64,000 nucleotides of DNA from Rhinopithecus roxellana (GCF_007565055.1 NC_044559.1:40914546-40978545), one strand, 5' to 3'. Positions 35,324 through 50,000 are shown, numbered from the stretch's first letter. Program-made: numbers and translations. Notes: generated by a model not told the origin, from the sequence alone.

Positions 35324-38300
35324 CAAGTCCACCTAAGGCAAGGACAGGAGTTGTAATTAAAAAGACAATTAGTGAAATTAAGTCCAGATTGTGGATTAGT
35401 GTATTGTGTATTTGTGGCAAATTTCCTAGTTTTGATACCTGTACTCTGATTACATATAAGAAAGTCAGTGCTCTTAGGAAATGTTGACAAGCAGTTGGGG
35501 TAAAAGGGTTTGATTTCTGCAACATACTTTCAAGTGTTTCGGAAAAATGTGTGCATCCATAGAGAGCACAAATGAATGACAGAGCGCATGGGGTGCACGT
35601 GTTTACAACTGGTACATCCGGGAAGAAGGAAAAGGGAGTTCTTCAAAACCATCCTGTAACTTTCCCGAAAACCTAAAATTACATAAAAATAAAGGAGACC
35701 AGAAAAAGAGCACACAGACTCACCTTTCATCGTTATTCAGTATACTCAGCACAGGATCCACAGACAGTATGCCATATAGCTCAAGAATGTCATTTACTTT
35801 GAAACAATCCCAATCTTCATAAACCTAAGAAGAGACCACATGAAATCATACTAATTTTAGATCAGGAAATGGACCTTAAAGCAAGTCCTTTATTTTATAA
35901 ATTTTTATAAATTGAGACCAAGAGTTACTCTGCTAGTTAGCAAATAAGTGAAAAACCAAAACACAGGATGCCTAACTTCCAGACTAATATCTGTTTTCAA
36001 TATACCACAGTACTACAAAAAAAAAAAAAAGTCTTTTCCTAAAATTAAAAAAAGGTTTTTCCCAAAGGCTGACAGTTAAAACTAGAAACGTGCACTATCT
36101 CAAAACCTATTAACCACACCAAGAAAAGTAAAAAACAAAAACAAGACGATTAACTTTGCATTTATTCATAAACTGCAACATCGGACTAACACAAAACTTG
36201 GAATGGCCAGGAGATTTTTCACAATTAAAAAAAAAAAAAAACTTTCAAAATTGTCATGATGGACTTTAGTAATAGTCAAGGCCATTTATTTACTGATCAG
36301 ACCTGGTAGAAGCATGGCAGGGGAAAAAGTGGTAATTTTGGTCCCTGTGCTATATGACTGAAGTGTCATTTTAATTAAAACCACTGAGAATCTGGGTGCA
36401 GTGGCTCACCCCTGGAATCCCAGCACTTTGGAAGGCTGAGGTGGGTGGATCACTTGAGGTCAGGAGGTCAAGACCAGCCTAGCCAACACAGTGAAACCCC
36501 ATCTCTACGAAAAATACAAAAAACTAGCTGGGTGTGGTGGCGCACGCCTGTAATCTCAGCTACTCAGGAGGCTGAGGCACGAGAATCGCCTGAACCCAGG
36601 AGGTAGAAGTTGCAGTGAGCTGAGATCATGCCACTGCACACCAGCCTGGACAACAGAGTGAGACTGCCTCAATAAAACAAAACAAATCCCCCTGCCACCA
36701 AAACAAGAAAACCCACAATGCACAAAGGATGGAAATCCTTAACAATCATTTTAAAACCTTCTGTCACTTTCTCATTTATCAGCATCAAAACACTAGAATA
36801 AGTAAGATGGAAGAACAAACTATTAAAAGTTTTCTTCCTTCTGTTTTATTTTAAATACAAGTGAGAAATAGGTTTTGCTGAGAGAAGGAAGAAGACAAAA
36901 ATGAAGATTATATGTTAGAAATGATACAGGAAGGGAACAGACATAATTTGAAAGTTGTTCTGCTTCTGCATTTGAGATGTTCTTCGATTCTTTTAACTTG
37001 TGAATATGTTAGCTTATATGCAAAAGGAACATGCAGAGGTGTGATTAATAACCTTGAAATGGGGGGATTATCCTCGATTAACTGGGTGGGCCCCATGTAG
37101 TCACACAGATTCTTAAAACCGGGGAACCTTTCCTGGTTGTGGTCAGATGAGATGTCACCATGAAAAAAATGGTCAGACAAATGCAATGTTGCTGGCTGTG
37201 AATATGGAAGAAGGAGCCACAAGCCAAGGAAATTCTCCCTTAGGGGCTCCGAGAAAGGAATGTAGCCCTGCTGGCACCTGGAGTTTACCTCGGTGAGACC
37301 ATGTTGGATTTCTGACCTAAAGCCTATAAGATGATAAACTTTTGCTGCTTTAGGCTATTAAATTTGCAGTGATTTGCTATAGCTAGTCCAGCATAAGAAA
37401 ACGAATGCAAATGCTCAGACACTAAGCTACTTTCTGAGACACATAACATGTCAATGTCGGACCTAAGAAAGGTTTTGTTACCTTCACAAGGCACGCAGGG
37501 CCCTTCTCTCCTGGCAATGGAAAATTCAAATCAAAAGGAGAAGAGAAGTTCAGAGAGTTCAGCTGTTGCCCAGTAGAAGCTTCGGTTTCTAAGCGTTTTG
37601 GCTCTCCACACCATTGAAGACCACCAACGCCCCCTAAATTCAAAGGATAGCATTGCACTTAGTCATTTCTTTTTTTTTTTTTTGAGGCGGAGTCACTCTG
37701 TCACCCGGACTGGAGTGCAGTGGCCGGATCTCAGCTCACTGCAAGCTCCGCCTCCCAGGTTTACGCCATTCTCCTGCCTCAGCCTCCCGAGTAGCTGGGG
37801 CTACAGGCGCCCGCCACCTCGCCCGGCTAGTTTTTGTATTTTTTAGTAGAGACGGGGTTTCACTGTGTTAGCCAGGATGGTCTCGATCTCCTGACCTCGT
37901 GATCCGCCCGTCTCAGCCTCCCAAAGTGCTGGGATTACAGGCTTGAGCCACCGCGCCCGGCCGCACTTAATCGTTTCTAAGGCCTCCTGGAGAAAAAGAA
38001 CGTTCCATAAGTGCCTTTCAAGTTTGACATATGTGATGCTTCTGAGCTTGCAAAGTTCAAGTTGTTACAGTTTTTAAGGAAACAGCACATACTAACAAAG
38101 TCTTTTGTTTGATCTGTAAGAGAACAAAGATAAATATGAAGATCTAAAAATTTTACTTTTTTCCCTTACTATAAAGGTATCAAAAAATTCCTCCCATCAA
38201 ATCTCATGTATAACCAGTTTCAAAAGCTGATTTGCAATATGGTTACTTTGACATCTTTGATTTAAGAAATACATGGTCTACCGACAGCAGAACTCCTTGG

Positions 38301-41300
38301 TAGAACATACTTTTTCTATTAATTAAGCAGAATAAAACCATACAGCAATAAATTAATTTACCAAATACTTGCTAATATCCAGTATGTATCAGGAATCAAA
38401 CCAGTTGTTGGGGATATACAAGTCATTAAAAGAATAACCCCAACTCCTGAAGTAGTTACACCTTAGGGCTGATAACATGAGAATCAAATAATAGCCTGCC
38501 ATACCATGAAATACCACTCAGCAATAAAAGGGACAAACTACTGAAATATTCCCGATCCTAACTGTGGTGGTGGCCACATGAATCCACCTATGTGATAAAA
38601 CTGCAAAAAACAGGCCGGGCGCGGTGGCTCACATCTGTAATCCCAGCACTTTGGGAGGCCGAGGTGGGTGGATCACGAGGTCAGGAGATCGAGACCATCC
38701 TGGCTAACACAGTGAAACCCCATCTCTACTAAAAATACAAAAAATTAGCTGGGCGTGGTGGCGGGCGCCTGTTGTCCCAGCTACTCGGGAGGCTGAGGCA
38801 GGAGAATGGCGTGAACCTGGGAGGCGGAGCTTGCAGTGAGCCAAGATCGCGCCACTGCACTCCAGCCTGGGCGACAGAGCGAGACTCCATCTCAAAAACA
38901 AAAACAAAAACAAAAACACCCCACAAAACTGCAAAGAACTAAATCTTCACAAGTAAGTACATGTAAAAATGTGATTGTATCACCTGGGTGTGGTGGCTCA
39001 CGCCTGTAATCCCAGCACTTCAGAAGGCTGAGACGAGAAGATTACAAGGTCAAGAGATCAAGAACATTTTGGCCAACATGGTGAAACCCCATGTCTACTA
39101 AAAATACAAAAACTAGTCAGGTGTGGTGGCGTGCGCCTATAGTCCCAGCTACTGTGGAGGCTGAGGCAGGAGAATCGCTTGAACCTGGGAGGCGGAGGTT
39201 GCAGTGAGCCGAGATTATGCTGCTGCACTCCAGCCTGAGAGACAGAGCAAAACTCCGTCTCAAAAAAAAAAAAAAAAAAAGAAAAGAAAAAAATGATTGT
39301 ATCAATGTCCATTTCCTGGTTATGATATTCTACTATAATTATGTAAGGTGTTACCATTGGGGGAAGGAGAGGCTAAAAGGTATACAAGATCTTTCTGTAT
39401 TATTTCTTTTTTTTTTTTTTTTCAGACAGAGTCTCGCCCTGTCACCCAGGCTGGAGCATGGTGGCATGATCACGGCTCACTGCAACCTTCGCCTCCCGGG
39501 TTCAAGCAATTTTCCTGCCTCAGCCTCCTAAGTAGCTGGGATTACAGGCATGCACAACCGTGCCCAGCTAATTTTTGTATTTTTAGTAGAGATGGGGTTT
39601 CACCATGCTGGCCAGACTGGAAATCCTGACCTCAAGTGATGTGCCTGCCTTGGTCTCCCGAAGGGCTGGGATTATGGGTGTGAGTCACCGCGACCAGCTT
39701 CTCTGTATTATTTCTTACAACTGCATGTAAATCGATACTGTGTCAAAATAAAAAGCTTAAAAATACGTATAGTCTAAAAGATTGACTAAACATCAACAAA
39801 TTTTACTTTATATGAAGAACTCAAATGCATAAAAAGCCTGCATTAAGACATTCGAACAAGAATGGTAAGAAATAAAAAGTAGCGTCAACTGGTTAAGTGA
39901 TAAGAGAATTAACATATTTCCTGGACTCAAATACATACTCGAATATATTACAATATATAAGTTACTATATTTATTTGAGATGGAGTCTCTGTCACTCAGG
40001 CTGGAGTGCAACGGCATGATCTCAGCTCACTGCAATTTCCACCCCTCTGGGTTCAAGTGATTCTACTATCTTAGCCTCCCGAATAGCTGGGATTACAGGC
40101 ACCCGCCACCATGCCTGGCTAATTTTTGTATTTTTAACAGAGATGGGGTTTTGCCATGTTGTCCAGGCTAGATGCTAGACCATTAATTTTAATATATTCT
40201 GGGGATCGGTCCAGAAAAAGAATACTATGACATTTATATGTACTTATAGTAAAACATTCCAATTTTAAACACATTAAAATAGATCTCAGCATTAAGAAAA
40301 TTTGGAAATATCAATTTATAAAGTAGAGTGATATATGGGTAAATAAAATGCATTAGTAAATCCTTGTTTACCACTAATTGTTAAATTTGCCTTGGCTGGG
40401 CATGGTGGCTCCCGCCTGTAATCCCAGCACTTTGAGAGGCCGAGGCGGGCTGATCATGTGACATCAGGAGTTCGAGACCAGCCTGACCAACATGGAGAAA
40501 CCCCTTCTCTACTAAAAATACAAAATTAGCTGGGTGTGGTGGTGCATGCCTGTAATTCCAGCTACTGAGGAGGCTGAGGCAGGAGAATCGCTTGAACCCA
40601 GGAGGTGGAGCTTGCAGTGAGCCGAGATTGTGCCATTGCAATCCAGCTGGGGCAACTAGAGTGAAACTCTGTCTCCAAAAAAAAAAAAGAAAATCAATCT
40701 GCCTTCTCTACCCAATCTTGCAGATAGTAAATGACCAGACTGATTTGTTTTGCCTCCTTGTCCTTTAATCTTCCTCCCGATTAAAGGTGCTGAAGGGAAG
40801 TGAATAGCACATAAAAGGAAAAATAAAGACAAATTTAATATACCCGCCATAACAAAGAAATCCACTGCTTATAAAAGCTAAGACTGGTTGGGAGTGGTAG
40901 CTTAACGCCTGTCATGCCAGTGGCTTTGGGAGGCTGATACAGAAGGATCACTTGAGCCCAGGAGTTTGAGACCAGCCTGGGTAACACAGTGAGATCCCAT
41001 CTCTACATCTCTACAAAATTTAAAAAGTTAGCTGCATGTGGTGGCATGTGCCTACAGCCCTAGCTACCAGGCAGGCTGAAGTGACAGGGGATCACTTGAG
41101 CCCAGGAGGTCAAGGCTGCAAGTAAGCCACGATTATGCCACTGCACTCCAGCCTGGGTGATGGGAGTGAAATCCTGTCTCAAAACACAAACAAACAGAAA
41201 ATGAGAAAGCATGTTTTCAGATAAAAATAACTCATTTTTAGGGTAAAGTACCAGGCTTCTGTATTATTTAAGAATTAGGAAAAAAATAAATATGAAGATA

Positions 41301-44300
41301 GAAAAGACCTTTCCAGATAGGCACTTGTGACTCCAAAAACATACATTAGAGCAGCCACTTGTCACAAAGTGATGCCTAATTGCTCATTTGCGAAGCACAG
41401 TCTGATCAAATAGTACTGTAAAAACTCTCCACACTGTCCGTAACTCTGACAAATTGCCATCTCCTAAGTATAGAGCCATATTATGTAACAATTCAAGAGA
41501 GCAAAGTCTAGAGAAAACCTGTTGGCACACACTACCTGCTTGTCTGGCACCTGCATGTTGGTCTTTCTGTTTATTGGGCTGTAGGTCCATATCGTCATCA
41601 TCTTCGTAACTCCTCTTGTGGCGACTGGGAGTGTAGGACGTTGAGGGACTGACTCGAGCTTGGTTTGCATTAACATAGGCGTTAAACGAAAAGTTAAGAA
41701 AAAGACTATCATAAACTGAGGACTATCCTAAATGTTTTGCTAATTATATGACTTAAAAAAAATTACTAGTTTGGCAATTCAGTTAAAATGGAAATGCTTT
41801 TTTTTTTTTTGAGACAGAGTCTCGCTCTGTCGCCCAGGCTGGAGTACAGTGGCCGGATCTCAGCTCACTGCAAGCTCCGCCTCCCGGGTTCCCGCCATTC
41901 TCCTGCCTCAGCCTCCCGTGTAGCTGGGACCACAGGCGCCCGCCACCTCGCCCGGCTAATTTTTTATATTTTTTAGTAGAGACGGGGTTTCACCGTGTTA
42001 GCCAGGATGGTCTCGATCTCCTGACCTCGTGATCCGCCCGTCTCGGCCTCCCAAAGTGCTGGGATTACAGGCTTGAGCCACCGCGCCCGGCCGGAATGCA
42101 TTTTTAAAAGGAGGCTAGACTTCTAGTTTTGGTCATGAGAGTAACAGGTATCAACCTTATGCTGCTATCCTTGCTGTAAACAACAATGTAACTGGACAAA
42201 ATATGTGAAGCAACCGTTTTCAGTCACTGGAAAACAGGGAGCATAACCTTATGATCCTTGAATGAGGAGAAACACAGCAGGTAAACTCCAAATTCTCCCA
42301 GCTCTCTCCTGGAGACATTCTCCAAACTGCAACAAAGAGCAGTAGAGGCCCTGTTCTTACTGGAGAAGACAGAGCACTAGTTCAGGGCTAGTGAAGCAAC
42401 TGGAATTTGCAAAGAAGTACTAGAAAGGAAGTAGTTACAGATAAAAGACCCAGAAGGTTCCATTTGGATCTCTGACAAAACACTAAACTGTGGATATACA
42501 AGTCAAGATTCCCTGAGGTCTAGCAGAGAACAGCTGCTGATTGGCAGAGAGTTAAATGGAGACTCTGGAAGTAGTATAATACTAGAATGGACCCTGCTAG
42601 TCATCCCCGGCATTTGCTTAAGACCCAGAAATAGCAGACCTCATGAATAAGGACAATCTACTGCACAAGGGCTGTTCTGCACCACTCCTAACAAATCCCA
42701 GGTGGATGCAGTGGCTAACATTGGTAAACCCAGCACTTTGGGAGGCTCAGGTAGGAGGATTGCTCAGTCCAGGAGGTTGACAGTAGCCTGGGCAACATAG
42801 TGAAAACTCATCTCTTTTTTTTTCTTTCCTTTCTCTTTGAGACAGAGTCTCGTTCTGTTGCCTAGGGTGGAGTGCAGTGGTGCAATTTCAGCTCACTGCA
42901 ACCTCAGTCTTCTGGGTTCAGGTGCTCCGCCCGTCTCAAGCCACCGGAGTAGCTGGAACCACAGGTGCCCACCACCATGCCTGGCTAATTTTTGTATTTT
43001 TTGTAGAGACAGAGTTTTGCTATGTTGGCTAGGTTGGTCTCAAACTCCTGGCCTCAAGTGATCCTCCTGCCTCTGCCTCCCAAAGTGCTGGGATTATAGG
43101 CATGAGCCACTGTGCCTGGCCTGTTTTTTTTTTTTTTAATAAATAAAATACTAAAATACAAAATAAAAATTCTATATCCAATGAAAATGTTCCTCAAAAA
43201 TTAAGGTGAGGCTGGGCGTGGTGGCTCACATATGGAATCCTAGTGCTTTGGGACGTTGAGGCGGGTGGATCACTTGAGCTCAGGAGTTCAAGACCAGCCT
43301 GGGCAACAAAGGGAGAGATCCTGTATCAAAAAATAAATAAATAAAATAAACAAAAATGAAGGTGAAATAAGAGACATTTTCAATTGAACAGAAACTGACA
43401 GAATTCGTTACCAACAGATCTGTAGTTAAAAAAAAAAAAAAATTGCTGGCCAGACACAGTGGCTCATGCCTGTAATCCCAGCACTTTGGGAGGCTAAGGT
43501 GGGTGGATCACCTGATGTCAGGAGATTGAGACCGTCCTGGCCAACATAGTGAAACCCCATCTCTACTAAAAACACAAAAAAACTGGCATGGTGGCACACA
43601 CCTGTAGCCCCAGCTACTTCAGAGGCTGAGGAAGGAGAATCACTTGAATCCGGGAAGCAGAGGTTGCAGTGAGCCGAGACTGCAACACTGCACTCCAGCC
43701 TGGCGACAGAGCAGGACTCTGTCTCAAAAAAAAAAAAAAAAAATCATATTCATAATAATATCGCTAAGGGAAGTGCTGCCAAATATAAAAGAAGAATTCT
43801 TCTTGCTTCTTAATTTATATAAAAGACAAATGACTGTTCGGAACAAAAATAGTATGTTGTGGGCTCTATAATCTAAGGATGAGTGAAATCTATGACAAAA
43901 ATAGCACAAAGAATGAGAATACACAGACTGTTGCAAGGGCGAAGGATCAAAGAAGAAATCACAAGGGAAATTAGAAAATATTTTGAATTGAGTAACAGTA
44001 AAAACCTAACAAATGAAAACTTGTGGGATGCAACTAAAGCAGTGATTGGGGAGAAATTTATAGCTTTAGTTGCTAATATTAGAAAACAAGAAAAATTCGA
44101 AATCAATAATCTGAGCATCCACCTTAAAAAGCTAGAAAAAGGGCCAGGCACGGTGGCTCACACCTATAATCCCAGCACTTTGGGAGGCTGAGGCAGGTGG
44201 ACCACGAGGTCAGGAGTTTAAGACCAGACTGGCCAACATGGTGAAACCCCATCTCTACTAAAAATACAAAAAACTTAGCCAGGCGGGATGGCAGGCGCCT

Positions 44301-46992
44301 GCAAATCCCAGCTACTTGGGAGGCTGAGGCAGAGAACTGCCTGAACCTGGGAGACAGAGGTTGCAGTGAGCCGAGATTGTGCCACTGCACTCCAGCCTGG
44401 GCGACAGAGCCAGCAAGACCCCATCTTAAAAAAAAAAGACAAACAAAAAACACACCAAAAAAAACTAGAAAAAGACCAATTAAAACCAAACCAAAAAGAA
44501 GGAAATAAAGCAGAAATGGATGGAGCAGAAAACAGAAAATTGAAGTGAAAAACAGACTAACTTTATTGGGAATGAAAGAGATCAATGCTAGATATCCCAC
44601 AGACATTAAAAAGAAAATACTCTGACAAGCTTTATGTCAATAAATTCAACAAGTGGGCTTAAATGACTTCAAAACAGTCCTTGAAAGATACAATTTATCA
44701 CAACTGACTCGAAATATGTTAAAAAACTGAATTAGTCACTCCTGGAATCCCAGCACTTTGGGAGGTCAAGGTGGGCGGATCACGAGGTCCAGAGATTGAG
44801 ACCATCCTGGCCAACACGGTGAAACCCTGTCTCTACTAAAAACACAAAAACTGGCCAGCATGGTGGCGTGCACCTGTAGTCCCAGCCACTCAGGAGGCTG
44901 AGGCAGGACAATCACTTGAACCCAGGAGACGGAGGTTGCAGTGAGCTGAGATCACGCCACTGTACTCCAGACTGGCAGCAGAGCGAGACTCCATCTCAAA
45001 AACAAAACAAAAGAACAAACAAACAAAAAAACTGAATCAGTAGTTTAAAATGTTCTCACAAAGAAAACGCCCAGCTTAAAACTGTAAACCACCTAAATGC
45101 CCAAAAAAAAAAAAAAAAAAAAGAAATGAAGAACTACTGATATGCACAACATGGATGACTCTCAGATGCATGATGTTAAACAGAAGATGTCAGACGCAAA
45201 GACTATATACTATATGAGTCCATTTAGATGTCATTCAAGAATAGGCAAAACCAGGCAATATCAAAGAATTCAGGATTGTGCTTGCAGGTGAGGGGGTAGT
45301 GACTAGAAAAAGGCAGAAAGGAATTTTTTAGGCACAAGTTCTTTACTTTGGGGTATAAATTATATGGGTGTATGCATTTATCCAAATCACTGTGCATTAC
45401 CTTAAAATCTGTGCATTTCAGTGTAAGTGGGCCATGCCTTAAAAAACTACTATCGTAAATAAAAAGGAAATGTTTCTACAATCCCCTCTCAAAAGAGCCA
45501 ACACGTTGTTTTCCCTTAAGAAAATTAGAATGAATTCTAATTTTAAACTATTTTTTAACTTTAAGTATTGTATTTTTTCAGTACCTTTAAATGTGCCTTA
45601 GGTGGAGTGTGGTAGCTCACGTCTATAATCCCTGCACTTTGAGAGGCTGAGGTGAGAGGATCACCTGAACCCACGAGTTCAAGACCAGCTTGGGCAACAA
45701 AGTGAACCCTCTTTCTAAAAGAAACCAAAAAATTCACCAGGGATGGTTGCACACGCTTGTGGTCCCAGCTACTTGGGAGGCTAAGGCAGGAGGACTGCTT
45801 GAACCCAGGAGGTTGAAGCAGCAGTGAGCCATGTTTCTGCCACTGCACTCCAGCCTGGGTGACAGTAAGTCCCTATCTCAAAAAAAAAAAAAAAAAAAAA
45901 ATTACCTCAATCTTTTTAACAGTATTTCACTACAGAAACGTACTGTAATTTTAGCATTCTTCGGTGACACATACTTAGCCTGTTTTATGGGTTTTCTCAG
46001 TTAGAACAAATGAAACACATTGTATTGAAATAAAGCCAAGCTTTGCAAAGGAAGAATAATTAAAGGCTAAGTTTTCAGAAACCATCAACACAGTAAGAAA
46101 GTTCAAATAAAGGATATTTCTTTTACCCACGTAGATTCCCCAGGCACTGGAACACAATAGAAAGTCTGTCTTTCCAAAGTGGTATTTCGTGGAGAGTTTA
46201 AATCAAGTTCTTGTTGAGGCTGTGATATACATAAAAAAGTATTTTTAAAAATTTATTTAAAAACACCACAGAATTTATTTTAAAATTAGCAACCACATTT
46301 TCACATAGCACCACAGCAAATATTTTACAGAGTTAACAAGTAACTAATTCCAAACTATCACTTTTTAAAAGAAAACTGATACAAAATCACTTCAAATACA
46401 GTCATCCAACACTTCCTCCCTCAAATCCAGAAAAATGGGACCTCTGTGGAGTGACTTATAATCTGGGTCTAGTTCTCTGCTTTGTGGATCTAGAACCTTA
46501 CTTTTATGAGCTTATCTAGGCCTTTTTATATTCTTGGAGTCTAACTCTCAGCTTACCCAAACCTTAGGAAACTGATTTATCAAACCCCAATATCAGTCCG
46601 TTAATTCACAACAGTGTTGCTAATTAAATATTCTAGTTCAGTAGGCAGATCTGGACAGAAAAACTGCCCTAATTTGGAAGGTTACCGCAAAAATTATATT
46701 AAACAAAAATGTAGGCCGGGCGCGGTGGCTCAAGCCTGTAATCCCAGCACTTTGGGAGGCCGAGACGGGCGGATCACGAGGTCAGGAGATCGAGACCATC
46801 CTGGCTAACACGGTGAAACCCCGTCTCTACTAAAAATACAAAAACTAGCCGGGCGAAGTGGCGGGCGCCTGTAGTCCCAGCTACTCGGGAGGCTGAGGCA
46901 GGAGAATGGCGTAAACCCGGGAGGCGGAGCTTGCAGTGAGCTGAGATCTGGCCACTGCACTCCAGTCCGGGCGACAGAGCGAGACTCCGCCT

Positions 46993-47046
<54 letters not shown>

Positions 47047-50000
47047 TAACTTCTGACAATCAGAGTAATGAACTCATTTGAAAGACAGATTTATGTAATC
47101 TTACACATGATGAGCTTCAGGTCTGTTTTTCTTTTAGAGTGTTTCCATAAAATAAATACTGTGCCAAGCCTAATGATTACGGTATCCCTCGTTTAAGGAA
47201 CCCTAACACATTGGGCTAATATATTACATTACTGTATACTAGACAAAGCTGAGTATTAATGTAACTCAGTAATTCCAGCATCTGGAAACGGGTCAATAAA
47301 ATAGATGAGGAGGCTGTCCATGTGTGACACCACCAAAGGCTACCAGAGAGTTGGTACATATGTTGCTCGAGAGTCATAAATAAAAGACTCATTCTAGGAA
47401 AAAGGTACCTTGGGCCTAGAGAGAAAAGCAAACAAAAAATCCTTGCTTGTATGTATTAGGCTCAAACTTGATGTCTCTTGGGTCCTTTCCACTTCTTAAG
47501 AGTTTTCTAAGTATATATGAAAGAGAATATGCCTTTCCTAGGGAATAATATATGACTTTTGAATCTCATCTCGGAGCTACCTAGGAATGAGTATTTCATT
47601 AAATTTCTGTATTATAGGCCAATTCTGACAGTTTTCTATGAAAAAAACAGTGGAATTACCACTGGCTTTGTCTTTGAAGGAATTAAAAACGACTTAATTT
47701 TGCACCCTAGGGTATTTTGTTTTACATATATTATATACAGATATTGGAGAGAGGAATTAATTTTGGCATTAACAGTATTTCCCCTTCTAAAAGATCTCTG
47801 GAGGATTAAAAAAAGTCACATCAAACTCCTAAATAAAGTCAAACAAGGAAAACATTTCACGTGATATCTTGTAACTTATACACAAGATAAATAAATTTAA
47901 GATTTGCTAAACAAATTCTCTGTTTAGGAAAAAATTCTTACTGAAAATGTTTCATATATATTAAAGATACATACCCCACACTCTGCTACATCTCTATATT
48001 TTCCAAAATGAAGAACCTATGACCCAAAACATAGAAAAACAGAACTATATCAATATATCAGAACCAAAACTACCACAAACAGTACAACGACAAAATTAAT
48101 ACCACAAATTCATGAAAACAGCAATACTTACATGTGCTTTTGTGTTTTGGTTAACCGTTTCATAAACTCCCATGTAAAACTCAGGGTCAAACATATCCTG
48201 AATCATGCAACGAAATTTCACAAAACTATTAGGTTTCAAATAATGAAGGGGAACTTCGTTCAGTGATGGTACCTTAAAGGAAAATAATCAAGTTAAGTCA
48301 ACTAAATATCCTGTCTATACAACATTAAGTATACACAAACTTTATGTCCAGACTCGAAATTGTTAAACACACACACCCCCATGCCTCGTCAGGGAGCCAA
48401 ATGATCTCAATGGTCAACATAATTGCTGGAACCCAACTTCTCTTCCATTTCTTCCAAGTTTTAGATAACACTTGACCATAATGTAAAAAGAATGCTAAAA
48501 AATGCTTTTAATTCAGAACACTTTTCAATGATCAAAAAGGCATTTACTTTGTTGAGCTCTTCTCTTAAAACTAGCACGTGCCAATTCTTTTAAAATGAAG
48601 GTAATAAAACAAAGGTAACTGACGCTCTTGCAACTAAAGATGTGTCTCAGGAAGTAACACAGTCAGTTACTGCCACCTAGAGGCATAATGTATAAGTATT
48701 TATTTGCTTAAACTTAATTAGAAAAGACCAAAATCTTTTAATACAAATGTGCTTGAAGCAGAAGTACACATTAATTTACATATTTTTAAATTACATGTGG
48801 GTTACTTGTTTACTCTACTAAGAGAAACTTTGTAGTCTGTCCAACCTTCTCCCTGGAAAATAGCAATAAGCTTACCCACTTAGGAGCATTATTTTCCTTC
48901 AGCTTTTCCTTAAAATATTCAATTACTTTCTTCTCCCAGTCAGGATTAACTCCATTTTGGGCTGAAAGAGAAATATACTTTTCAAAGCTAAAATGTACAT
49001 GCAATATATAACAAGAGACTATGATCAGGTGAGTCACACAATAGTTTAGCCAGCAGAAAACAAACTAAAATTTGCTACTATGATAGAATGAATTTTAGAT
49101 AGGATAAATTTTATATTTCAGTGTGTCTGAAGCACTACACAAGACACATTCAAGAAGCTGTACTGAGCGGGGGGAGGGACAGTTACAAATCAGGAGGATG
49201 CTGACCTCCTGCAGGCTCTCTGGCACCCACAGTGTAGCTGGGGACACCTACAGAATGTGATACAAGGCCACCTAGATTCAGCAGCATTTGAGCCACTGCT
49301 TGTAAAGCACTCTGTTCTTTTAATACATTTTTATATAGTTTTTTGTTTATCTTTACAACTATCCTGAAATAGAGCTGAAATTTTTTGTTTATAACTTCAT
49401 TTGGGAATAATTCCAGATTTGAAAAAGCTGGAAAGAACACCTGTATCCCTGCCCCATTTGCTCATCATCTGCTCCATCTCTTATATTTTTCTGACTCATT
49501 TAAGATTAAGTTGCACTATCAGGTATTTTTGCCTCCAAATATTATCAGTGTCTCTCCTAAGGAACAGTACTAACTACCGTACTGTTATCAACCTCAGGAA
49601 ATTCAAAATTGACACAATACTTTTTATCTGGTCTACCATCTATATTCCAATTTGTCATATCACCCAATACTATCCTCTACAGTACTTTTTCCCCTTCAGT
49701 ACAGGACCCAGCTTAGGATCACTTTTGCATTTAGCTATCAGATCTCTTTAATCTCCTTTAAATATGGAATAGTTCTGCAAACTTTATATTTTATGATATT
49801 GCTATTTAAGAATAAGGTCCTTTTTAAAAAACCGAATGCTTCTCAATCTGGATCTGTCGGTTCCCTTATGATCGGTTTCCAATCAAGTATAACCAAACTG
49901 CTGTTTAAATGATGTTGTCAAACTGCTGTATAAGTGATGTTTGTCCTTCCAGGTGTCTGAAAAGACATGATGCTCATCTTCCCTTCATTGGTGATGTTAA

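Larger units (their letters stand above)
34245..35710 (+). mobile_element. L1M-type 3'-end fragment interrupted by an Alu
   Basis: Sense strings 'gaccaccttaaccaactg'-like, 'agtaactggcctacactc' and 'gacaattagtgaaattaag' are the reverse complement of the series at 10.2-10.9 kb. It is split by the Alu at 35004. Confidence 0.65.
41681..46117 (-). other. MCMBP: MCMBP intron 5, U12-type AT-AC intron
   Basis: On the minus strand the intron starts |atatcctttat and ends ttttcgtttaac|gcc. A branch-point match tttcttaac lies at 41693-41701, about 13 nt before the 3' end; the consensus is ttccttaac. No AG acceptor in the right place and frame exists near the downstream exon. The intron is 4437 nt long and crowded with Alu copies in the opposite orientation to the gene plus an L1 fragment. 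Splicing should use U11/U12 and U4atac/U6atac snRNPs. Confidence 0.9.

Noticed and set aside
46125..46126. GT donor for MCMBP exon 5
   Set aside because: It would remove VKE and leaves no in-frame AG acceptor before AYVNAN. The AT-AC boundary explains both ends.
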